DNA of 64,000 nucleotides from Bombiscardovia coagulans (GTDB lineage Bacteria; Actinomycetota; Actinomycetes; Actinomycetales; Bifidobacteriaceae): positions 1-64,000 of the forward strand of contig NZ_MWWS01000007.1 of assembly GCF_002259585.1 (NCBI RefSeq), written 5' to 3'. Position numbers and translations under genes: made by a program. Under the pieces are notes generated by a model. That model was not told the DNA's origin and ran no database searches. It saw nothing but the letters and a program-made list of their open reading frames with translations. Shown here in pieces: positions 57,209-64,000 of the stretch (within the stretch, counting starts at the first letter, position 1; the number at the start of each line of letters is the position of its first letter).

Positions 57209-57460
57209 TCAATCCTGGGAGGACTCACTTGAGGCAGGGGTGTCAGTGGAAACGGTTTTCTCTGCTGCTCTATTGACCTTCCAGGCACAACAACCGCAGT
57301 ACATAGTAACCACACCCAGACATAATGAAAACACTATTGTCGACCAATGAAGGAGACTGCCATCCTTCGATGCTTCAACGAGGGATTGAACTAACCACAA
57401 GGCGCAAGCAAGGGCTGTTAACGCATACATTCTTGCTCGAGCTTTTCCCGTAATTTGCAT
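57209..57460 (-). CDS. Small membrane protein of unknown function
   Basis: Protein of 83 residues from ATG at 57460, with GGAG 7 bases upstream; the frame is open further but without support. Two hydrophobic segments are seen (MYALTALACALWLVQSLV and IVFSLCLGVVTMYCGCCAW), then a hydrophilic tail ending SSESSQD. The CGCCAWK stretch has three close cysteines. It follows the sugar permease gene by about 110 bases on the same strand and might belong to that transcript. No family recognised. Confidence 0.55.
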   Translation of the reverse strand: MQITGKARARMYALTALACALWLVQSLVEASKDGSLLHWSTIVFSLCLGVVTMYCGCCAWKVNRAAEKTVSTDTPASSESSQD

Positions 57461-57568
57461 GATGTTCTCCATTTCATAAAGCCTGCATATTCCAGCAATG
57501 GGTACGCCCCGAGTCCACCTGGAAACTTGGCCCCGGGGCAATGCACTAGCAGTGGTTCGATAGTGCTA

Positions 57569-58804
57569 CTACTTCTTGGTCCGCTTAGACATCACATCAA
57601 TAGCCACAGCCAACAGCAACACCAGACCCTTAATAGTCTTCACAATGGCTGTATCTACGCCCATAATGGACAGACCCTGGTTGATGACACCCATAACGAA
57701 TGCACCGACTACAGCACCAGGAATGGTTCCTATACCACCTGTAACAGCTGTTCCACCAATAAAGCAAGATGCTATAGCGTCCATTTCGAATTCCATACCA
57801 GCTTGCGCAGTTGCCGAAGCTAGGCGAGAAAGCATGCAGATAGCAGCCACAGCCGAGAGGAAGCCCATATGTACAAACAAGGTAAAATCAACTCGCTTGG
57901 CATTGATACCAGATAAGACTGCTGCCTTGCGATTACCACCCACCGCGTAAACATGACGACCGAAAACTGTTCTGGTCAGGATGAAGTTGTACACGAGTAC
58001 CAATACAGCAACAATAACCAGCATAATTGGGGTTCCGCCTTGGGTTTCATTGCCCGATGACGCAAGAAGGTAGGTAACGAAGGCAATCACCAGCGCAGCT
58101 ACCGCGATTTTACCAATCATGAGTCCCTGAGATTCTGGTACTAAACCAACGGCTAGGGTCTTACGACGCTTGGAAATCTGCGACCATGCATATGCGAGAA
58201 TGCACAGAAGGCCAAGCACAATGGTCAAGCCGTCGAAGGGACCCCACCAGCCAAGAATGTTAGGAAGGTAATCACGAGCAATTCCCCTGAACTGCAAGGA
58301 GGTAATAGGAACTGACTCACCAACAATTACGGTCGCAAGACCACGGAAGATGAGCATGCCTGCAAGAGTAGTAATGAAGCCTGGTATGCCGACAATTGCA
58401 ACCCAGAAGCCCTGCCAGACTCCAATAAGCAGACCAACAATCAAAGAAAGGAAGATGGCCACTACCCAATTAACACCCATATGCTCCATGAGGATGGCAC
58501 AGACACCGCCAATAAATGCAACCAAAGAGCCTACAGACAAATCAATATGGGTGGCAATAATAACCATCACCATACCAATAGCCAGAATAATCACATATGC
58601 ATTCTGCTGAATAAGCGAAACGAAGCTGTTCGGTTTTAGTAACACACCTTTCGTAAGTACTTCGAAGACGAGGACAATAACTACTAACGCACCAACGATG
58701 CCATACTGTCGAGCATTACTGGCTAGCGACGCCAGCATGCCTTCACCTGAACTGTTAGCATCTACCTGATTTGGGGTTTTCTTCTTTGCAACTGGCGAGT
58801 TCAT
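57569..58804 (-). CDS. mmsB: Monosaccharide ABC importer, permease
   Basis: Protein of 411 residues from ATG at 58804, overlapping the ATPase stop in ATGA. About ten to eleven membrane helices; the motif IATHIDLSVGSLVAFIGGVCAIL, the region PGFITTLAGMLIFRGLA, and AVGGNRKAAVLSGINAKRVDF near the C-terminus mark the ribose/xylose/galactose branch (GguB, XylH type). It forms the channel with the double ATPase encoded upstream and the lipoprotein binding protein. Confidence 0.93.
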   Translation of the reverse strand: MNSPVAKKKTPNQVDANSSGEGMLASLASNARQYGIVGALVVIVLVFEVLTKGVLLKPNSFVSLIQQNAYVIILAIGMVMVIIATHIDLSVGSLVAFIGGVCAILMEHMGVNWVVAIFLSLIVGLLIGVWQGFWVAIVGIPGFITTLAGMLIFRGLATVIVGESVPITSLQFRGIARDYLPNILGWWGPFDGLTIVLGLLCILAYAWSQISKRRKTLAVGLVPESQGLMIGKIAVAALVIAFVTYLLASSGNETQGGTPIMLVIVAVLVLVYNFILTRTVFGRHVYAVGGNRKAAVLSGINAKRVDFTLFVHMGFLSAVAAICMLSRLASATAQAGMEFEMDAIASCFIGGTAVTGGIGTIPGAVVGAFVMGVINQGLSIMGVDTAIVKTIKGLVLLLAVAIDVMSKRTKK

Positions 58805-60357
58805 CGCGTCGCCACTCCCTTCTTTTCTTGGGTCATGCCCTTCATAAGATATTCCTGTGAGAAATTCCGACGTTCCACATTGTCGGTAATTACGCCTTGA
58901 CTGACGGTGTAAATTCGATCGCATATGCCGATCAGTTCTGGAAGTTCAGAAGATATAACGATGACAGCCTTGCCTTCATCAACAAGTCGGTCAATAATTT
59001 CGTATATCTCATACTTTGCGCCCACATCTATACCTCGAGTAGGCTCATCCAGAATTAACACATCAGGGTCTGCAATAACCCACTTTGCTAAAACAACTTT
59101 TTGCTGATTACCACCAGAAAGCGTCGAAACTGGTACGTCAATATTGCTGCACTTGATCTTGAAATCCTTCCGGTACTCTTCGACTTCAGTGCGTTCAATA
59201 TTTCCATCCATCACCCCGTACCGACTCATTTTTTCTAATGATGCGAGGGCAGCATTCTCTCTGATATTTTGCAAAAGATTGAGGCCGTACACTTTGCGGT
59301 CCTCTGTAGCGTATGCTAGGCCTGCGTTAATGGCGGACTGCACGTTATGCAGCTCTACTTCTCGACCGTTTATTTCAAGGCTTCCACTAATGTGGCTACC
59401 ATAGGAACGCCCGAAAATACTCATTGCCATTTCGGTTCTGCCTGCACCCATTAAACCGGCGAGCCCTACGATTTCCCCGCGTCGCACGACCAAGTTTGCA
59501 TGGTCTACAACGACTCTGGATGTATCGAGAGGATGGTAAACAGTCCAGTCTTTTACACGGAAAACTTCTTCGCCAATATGCGGCTCATGCACCGGATACA
59601 GGTTTGTCAGCTCTCTACCGACCATCTTCTGGATGAGGACATCTTGGTCAAGGGGATGTTCGGAATCAATACGAATCGAACCCACTGTTGAACCGTCTCG
59701 GATTACAGTAATACCGTCTGCAACTTCTCCTACTTCACCCAACTTATGGGTAATGAGAATACTCGTAACACCTTGCTCGTCCCTCAGCTGACGAACTAGG
59801 TTGAGAAGGTGCTCGGAATCTTCATCGTTAAGAGCAGCAGTCGGTTCATCTAATATCAAGAGCCGAACATTCTTGGATAGAGCTTTGGCAATCTCCACCA
59901 GCTGTTGTTTGCCAACGCCAATATCCATGATTTTTGTATCTGGGTCTTCGTCGAGTCCAACTCGTTCCAGCAGTTGCATGGCCTTAGCTCTGGTAGCATT
60001 CCAATCAATAACTCCACCATTAGCTTGTTCATTACCCATAAAGATGTTTTCAGCAATTGACAAGAAAGGGCTCAACGCCAGTTCTTGGTGGATAATGACA
60101 ATACCGTCAGCTTCAGAATCGTTGATGGTGTGATACTGGCATTGCTTACCGTCAAATTCGATCTCACCACCATAAGAACCATATGGGTATACACCTGATA
60201 GCACGTTCATCAACGTTGACTTGCCAGCACCATTTTCACCACAAATGGCGTGAATTTCCCCCTTATGCACCTCCATAGTGACACCAGACAATGCTTTAAC
60301 CGCTCCAAAGCTCTTGGTGATGTTATTCATATGTAAGATGATGTCTTCTTGAGTCAC
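58801..60357 (-). CDS. mmsA: Monosaccharide ABC importer, ATP-binding protein with two ABC domains
   Basis: Protein of 518 residues with two nucleotide-binding domains. The first has Walker A GENGAGKST near residue 40 and LLILDEPTAALN; the second has LSGGNQQKVVLAKW and VLILDEPTRGIDVG, with a degenerate Walker A (AGLMGAGRTE), as usual for RbsA/XylG/GguA proteins. It powers sugar uptake. Order binding protein, ATPase, permease on one strand. Starts 70 bases after the binding-protein stop. Confidence 0.95.
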   Translation of the reverse strand: MTQEDIILHMNNITKSFGAVKALSGVTMEVHKGEIHAICGENGAGKSTLMNVLSGVYPYGSYGGEIEFDGKQCQYHTINDSEADGIVIIHQELALSPFLSIAENIFMGNEQANGGVIDWNATRAKAMQLLERVGLDEDPDTKIMDIGVGKQQLVEIAKALSKNVRLLILDEPTAALNDEDSEHLLNLVRQLRDEQGVTSILITHKLGEVGEVADGITVIRDGSTVGSIRIDSEHPLDQDVLIQKMVGRELTNLYPVHEPHIGEEVFRVKDWTVYHPLDTSRVVVDHANLVVRRGEIVGLAGLMGAGRTEMAMSIFGRSYGSHISGSLEINGREVELHNVQSAINAGLAYATEDRKVYGLNLLQNIRENAALASLEKMSRYGVMDGNIERTEVEEYRKDFKIKCSNIDVPVSTLSGGNQQKVVLAKWVIADPDVLILDEPTRGIDVGAKYEIYEIIDRLVDEGKAVIVISSELPELIGICDRIYTVSQGVITDNVERRNFSQEYLMKGMTQEKKGVATR

Positions 60358-60427
60358 AATTATTACCTCCTGTCCTCACCGGGAACTACCTGTACAGGTA
60401 GTTCCCGCTTGACAGACATATCTACGT

Positions 60428-61582
60428 TTACTTGGTCAACTGGTCGAATCGTTCCTGAGTAAGGTATTTTGCCTTAACGAGGTCAGCGAGATTCTTTTGG
60501 GTGATTCCCTGAGGTTCAAGAAGCTTGGAAGGTACGTCTACAGAATTGTTGTTGAACTTGCCATTAAGTCCAGATACGTTTTTACCTTGCGCTATTTCAA
60601 GAATCATGTCGTATACAGCGTCAGCCAGCTTGTTCACATCCTTGAAGACTGTCTCTCCCTGCAAGCCTTTTGAAATATTTGACACCGCAATTTCCATAGC
60701 ATCTTGTCCGGTGATTTTTGGCCAGTTATCTGAGTTCGGCCGCATATCTGGTCGCTTGGACTGTATTGCGTTAATAACTCCCTGAGAGATGCCGTCGTAA
60801 GGGCTGAGCACAGCATCCAACTTCTCGCCATGAGCGTAGGTTGAATCAAGGATAGACTCCATGTCTTTTTGCGCCTGTTCAGTTTTCCATGACTGTACTG
60901 ATATCTTCTGCCAATCAGCAACCTTAAAGTCCTTGCTTACACCACCACCATGCTGGGATGGGCTCACCAAGACACCAGATTGGAAGTATGGTTGCAGTAA
61001 CTCCCAAGCTCCTTTGAAGAAGAACTTGGCATTGTTGTCGTCCGGCGAACCAGAGAAAAGTTCGACGTTATAGGGACCTTTTGCGCCTGACTTTAGCCCA
61101 AGCTGATCGATCAGCCAGTTTGCTTCCAAAACTCCAGTCTGCTCCAGCTGGAACGTTGCATAATAGTCAACTGCTTTGGTGTTCATAATCAACCTGTCAT
61201 AGGCAATCACCTTAGCACCAGCGTCTTTGGCCTTTTCAACAGCAGGCCCCACTGCGGTTCCATCCTTGGAAGCTACAACAACGATTTTTGCTCCCTTGTT
61301 CACCATATTCTCAATATCAGCATTTTGCTGGGCCGGTTTGTCGTCAGCAAAAGAGAGCACAACCTTATACCCAGCTTTCTCTAGCTTAGCTTTCAGGTTG
61401 TTACCATCCTTATTCCAACGTTCTTCTGACTTCGTTGGCATAGAGATACCGATAGTTCCACCCTTTTCCATTGCTTCGGAACTACCTGTTCCCCTAGTTG
61501 AACGAGTGCCACCGCATGCACCCAGAGCAGCCAACATGGTGATGCCCAATGCTGCCGCCAGGACCCGCTTCACGGTTCTCAT
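60428..61582 (-). CDS. chvE: Monosaccharide ABC importer, substrate-binding lipoprotein (ChvE-like)
   Basis: Protein of 384 residues from ATG at 61582, with GAAGGAG upstream; the frame extends to 61678 without support. The lipobox is LGAC with Cys near residue 22. The mature protein is a type I periplasmic-binding fold: TIGISMPTKSEERWNKDGNNLKAKLEKAGY, VVVASKDGTAVGPAVEKAKDAGAKVIAYDRLI and ITGQDAME. Close in pattern to ChvE/XylF, which bind galactose, xylose, arabinose or glucose. The promoter region contains a palindrome that may be the ROK regulator's site. Confidence 0.93.
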   Translation of the reverse strand: MRTVKRVLAAALGITMLAALGACGGTRSTRGTGSSEAMEKGGTIGISMPTKSEERWNKDGNNLKAKLEKAGYKVVLSFADDKPAQQNADIENMVNKGAKIVVVASKDGTAVGPAVEKAKDAGAKVIAYDRLIMNTKAVDYYATFQLEQTGVLEANWLIDQLGLKSGAKGPYNVELFSGSPDDNNAKFFFKGAWELLQPYFQSGVLVSPSQHGGGVSKDFKVADWQKISVQSWKTEQAQKDMESILDSTYAHGEKLDAVLSPYDGISQGVINAIQSKRPDMRPNSDNWPKITGQDAMEIAVSNISKGLQGETVFKDVNKLADAVYDMILEIAQGKNVSGLNGKFNNNSVDVPSKLLEPQGITQKNLADLVKAKYLTQERFDQLTK

Positions 61583-61657
61583 AGAAACTCCTTCATCTTT
61601 GAAATCCTCTGGTGGGCAACCATGCCCACGAATCCTCATTCTTTGAGGTCTGGTAAT

Positions 61658-61686
61658 AGCATACAATATTGCGTTCAAGACTTCAA
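61658..61686 (-). promoter_or_regulatory. Candidate promoter of the sugar importer
   Basis: On the minus strand TTGAAG (61686-61681) and TATGCT (61663-61658) are 17 bases apart, about 75 bases before the binding-protein ATG. Confidence 0.5.
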
Positions 61687-61687
61687 C
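61673..61687. promoter_or_regulatory. Candidate ROK-regulator operator
   Basis: GTTCAAGACTTCAAC is a 15-base dyad with one mismatched pair. It overlaps the -35 box of the sugar-importer promoter and lies in the divergent region shared with the ROK gene. CAATATTG and ACAATATG flank it on either side. Confidence 0.45.
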
Positions 61688-61835
61688 ACAATATGTAAAA
61701 AATTACCACTATGAGTTTGAATAGTAAATTAAAACGAACGTGCAGGCCCTCTCCCATATGCATTGACAACGAGGAAGCAGTGCCCTCACGTCCATACATA
61801 TGCTCAATAAATGCACCACTTTCGTCACTCCCGAT

Positions 61836-61841
61836 TACACT
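61836..61841 (+). promoter_or_regulatory. Candidate -10 element for the ROK regulator (leaderless)
   Basis: TACACT lies 8 bases before ATG 61850; no Shine-Dalgarno sequence is present. The same hexamer stands before the glycosyltransferase start at 2417. Confidence 0.45.
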
Positions 61842-61849
61842 AGTACTTT

Positions 61850-63043
61850 ATGGCACATCGTTTGTTTGGATCCCAAACCTCTCTGCGCGAAGCAAATCGC
61901 GTCTTGTTGTTGGACACAATCAGACGATTTGGCGCCATGACGCAGATCGAACTAGCAGAAAATACAGGACTTTCAACTGCAACCGTTTCAAATCTCGTCC
62001 GCCAGATGAGCGATCAAGGTCTGCTGGAGACATCGGTAACGACCCACAATGGTCGAAGGGCAACGTTGGTTATGCTCACTAGGCAGAAAGGCATAGGAGC
62101 AGGTCTGTATATCGGCCGACGTGATATGAGACTTGAAATTATCGATTCCTCGCACACCATTTTGTCCGAGCACAATCTACCACTGCCCAACCATCACAAG
62201 CCAGACACCACCATAGAGCGAGCTGTAATCCTCATTGGAGAAACACTCACTTCCATTGGAGCGCGAGCAGATGAACTCGTTGGTTTAGATATAGCCCTGG
62301 GCGCTCCAGTGGATTGCAGGACACACCAGCTGGCCATTCCTGGCATTCTCAAAGGCTGGGATAACCAAGATGTTAAAGGAGCTTTTGCAGAAGCACTCAA
62401 TGTTCCAGTTAACGTCGACAATGATGCAAATTATGCTGCACTCGTGGAATTGCGATTAGGGGCAGCAACAGGTAAAAGACACTTTGTTTACGTTCAAGCC
62501 AATGACGGCGTTGGAGCTGGCATAGTAATGAATAGCGAAATCTGGAGAGGCACAACTGGCCTTGCAGGTGAAATCGGTCACGTGCAGGTAGACCCTCTCG
62601 GCGATATCTGCATTTGTGGAAACAGAGGCTGCCTCAATACAGTGGTGAACGAAAACAGACTTGTTTCACTTTTAAGTGTCACGCATGGAGCCATGAATAT
62701 GGAGAGCCTCGTGGGCAGCGTCAATAAGGGGGATCCTGGTTGCCGCCGTATCGTTGCTGATGCAGCTATCAGGATCGGCAACGTTGTTGCAGACTTATGC
62801 AACGCCGTAGATCCCCAAGTAGTCATTCTCGGTGGCATGCTCAGTGCCACTGGTTCAGTCTTCTTAGATCCCTTACAAGAAACACTACAACGAATGTTAT
62901 TCCCAGATGCCATGGTTCCTATGGAAGTTCTACCTGCACGCTATCCCATAACCGGATCAGCTCTCGGAGCAGCTATGATGGCAGTTGACAGGGTAAACGA
63001 ACACATAGCAGTGTCCACCAAGTCCACAGAGCAATCATCGTAA
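61850..63043 (+). CDS. ROK family transcriptional regulator (NagC/XylR type)
   Basis: Protein of 397 residues. A winged-helix domain covers about residues 10-75 (REANRVLLLDTIRRFGAMTQIELAENTGLSTATVSNLVRQM). The ROK sugar-kinase-like fold follows: NVPVNVDNDANYAALVELRLGAA and AGEIGHVQVDPLGDICICGNRGCLNTVV, with the zinc-binding CXCGXXGC motif intact. Such regulators sense a sugar or sugar phosphate and repress uptake genes. It lies divergent from one sugar importer and directly upstream of a second, so it probably controls one or both. Confidence 0.92.
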   Translation: MAHRLFGSQTSLREANRVLLLDTIRRFGAMTQIELAENTGLSTATVSNLVRQMSDQGLLETSVTTHNGRRATLVMLTRQKGIGAGLYIGRRDMRLEIIDSSHTILSEHNLPLPNHHKPDTTIERAVILIGETLTSIGARADELVGLDIALGAPVDCRTHQLAIPGILKGWDNQDVKGAFAEALNVPVNVDNDANYAALVELRLGAATGKRHFVYVQANDGVGAGIVMNSEIWRGTTGLAGEIGHVQVDPLGDICICGNRGCLNTVVNENRLVSLLSVTHGAMNMESLVGSVNKGDPGCRRIVADAAIRIGNVVADLCNAVDPQVVILGGMLSATGSVFLDPLQETLQRMLFPDAMVPMEVLPARYPITGSALGAAMMAVDRVNEHIAVSTKSTEQSS

Positions 63044-63057
63044 AGGAGGTGGTTGAG

Positions 63058-63915
63058 TTGCATGATGCCGCACCATTAATGGAGATGAGTGACATCTCGA
63101 TACAGTTTGGATTGGTACCAGCTCTTAAGCAAGTAAATCTATCTATAGGTAGGCACGAAGTTTTAGCCATCGTTGGCGACAATGGAGCTGGAAAGTCTAC
63201 TCTAGTTAAAATTATGTCAGGACTCATTCACCCTGCTTCTGGCACACTGTTTTGGAAGGGCAAAGAGGTCAGCATACCCACCATCCGAGCAGCAGCACAA
63301 CTTGGTATTGCTGCCGTCTTTCAAAGCCAAGACTTCTGCGATAATTTGGATGTTTCAGCCAACCTATTCTTAGGCAAAGAACTCACCAACAAGCATCTGC
63401 GGCGAAATGATGAAGCTATGCAGAAAAAAAGCAGGGAAATCCTTCACTCTCTTTCTGCCGCAATCCGGGTCGGACAACCTATGTCCTCTCTATCGCTAGG
63501 GCAAAAACAAACAGTTTCAATAGCCCGAACCTTATTAAATAACCCAGATTTAATTCTCTTGGACGAACCAACTTCATCATTATCAGTCATGCAAACAGCC
63601 GAAATACTGAGCTATATTAAGCGCATGAAGTCAGAAGGTCGCAGTGTAGTCATGATTTGCCATGATCTTCCTGATGTTTTCGCAGTTGCAGACCGTATAG
63701 CTGTCATGAGACAGGGACGGTTGGTGAGCGCCCTCAATACTGCTCACACCTCATACGAGACCATAATTGCCTTGTTATCTGGGATGGATCCCGGAGAAGT
63801 TATGAACGAACAAGAGCATCGTGATGCACTGACCAATATTACGGCTCGAACACAAGCTTTGAAAGGCACCCGCACTTTACCATTAAACGAACCAAGAGAA
63901 CAGGAATCGGTATGA
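63058..63915 (+). CDS. Sugar ABC importer, single-domain ATP-binding protein
   Basis: Protein of 285 residues from TTG at 63058: AAAGGAGG ends 8 bases upstream and overlaps the ROK stop, so translation is coupled; GTG at 63049 sits inside that site. One ABC domain is present: Walker A GDNGAGKST, VFQSQDFCDNLDVSANLFLG, signature LSLGQKQTVSIAR, and Walker B LILLDEPTSSLS. It resembles the N-terminal half of RbsA and the single-domain FrcA. It ends with a 50-residue hydrophilic tail. Its stop overlaps the next start in ATGA. Confidence 0.9.
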   Translation: MHDAAPLMEMSDISIQFGLVPALKQVNLSIGRHEVLAIVGDNGAGKSTLVKIMSGLIHPASGTLFWKGKEVSIPTIRAAAQLGIAAVFQSQDFCDNLDVSANLFLGKELTNKHLRRNDEAMQKKSREILHSLSAAIRVGQPMSSLSLGQKQTVSIARTLLNNPDLILLDEPTSSLSVMQTAEILSYIKRMKSEGRSVVMICHDLPDVFAVADRIAVMRQGRLVSALNTAHTSYETIIALLSGMDPGEVMNEQEHRDALTNITARTQALKGTRTLPLNEPREQESV

Positions 63916-64000
63916 CAACAATCGACTATGCCATTATTATCATTCCAGGCGCCATCACCTTGCTTGTCGGTTTCTTCCTAGGATTACTCCCCTTACAGAA
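63912..64000 (+). CDS. Membrane protein, 5' end only; probable sugar ABC permease
   Basis: The ATG overlaps the ATPase stop (ATGA). The visible 29 residues read MTTIDYAIIIIPGAITLLVG followed by FFLGLLPLQ, a first membrane helix. It runs off the right edge. A permease partner for the upstream ATPase is the natural inference from context. Confidence 0.6.
   Translation, partial: MTTIDYAIIIIPGAITLLVGFFLGLLPLQ

Noticed and set aside
57487-57540. Terminator between the sugar permease and the small membrane gene
   Set aside because: CCCCG and CGGGG can pair, but the loop exceeds 20 bases and there is no T tail; the stem also lies upstream of the small gene rather than clearly ending the transcript.

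Overview
The window looks like a chromosomal segment of a low-to-mid GC member of the Bifidobacteriaceae. The evidence is a fused dTDP-rhamnose epimerase/reductase gene (RmlC-RmlD), a NucS/EndoMS gene directly behind an eight-gene F1Fo-ATPase operon, an initiator tRNA of the actinobacterial type, an actinobacterial RNase E/G, the rpsF-ssb-rpsR-rplI and secE-nusG / rplK-rplA blocks, and many starts without a ribosome binding site. A haem catalase beside an Nramp manganese transporter is unusual for this family and would fit the insect-associated, oxygen-tolerant lineages. That placement is inference; no 16S gene is present.

Layout. 1-436: 5' end of a secreted-protein gene (minus strand, runs off the left edge, ends in a C tract at the window border) with a strikingly GT-rich leader, then the terminator of the ribosomal operon. 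437-2163: rplI-rpsR-ssb-rpsF. 2404-22042: surface-polysaccharide region with a GT2, a 1364-residue protein carrying four GT2-like domains in tandem, a GT-B transferase, an ABC exporter (ATPase plus permease), rmlA, rmlCD, rmlB, three large polytopic membrane proteins and a secreted GH25 lysozyme with C-terminal repeats. 22047-26203: MntR-like regulator, divergent mntH, catalase. 26204-30805: tRNA-Ser, three unrecognised small genes and another large membrane protein.

30867-38923 is housekeeping: rplA, rplK, nusG, secE, tRNA-Trp, obgE, rpmA, rplU, RNase E/G. 39339-49528: a Maf-Nudix fusion, argS, tRNA-Arg, a CYTH protein, a thioredoxin-fold/TPR protein, a lipoprotein/membrane-protein pair, an FKBP lipoprotein, nrdH and nucS. 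49536-56671: ATP synthase. 56916-57079: promoter, tRNA-fMet and terminator. 57209-64000: a monosaccharide ABC importer (binding protein, double ATPase, permease), a divergent ROK regulator, and the start of a second sugar ABC system running off the right edge.

How they fit together: dTDP-rhamnose from RmlA/B/CD would feed the cytoplasmic glycosyltransferases; the chain would leave through the ABC exporter; the polytopic proteins are plausible GT-C-like enzymes or accessory factors acting outside the membrane. The Mn importer, its likely Mn-sensing repressor and the catalase form a metal/peroxide neighbourhood. The ROK protein sits between two sugar importers and probably controls one or both. 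I found no CRISPR array, prophage, insertion sequence or restriction system.
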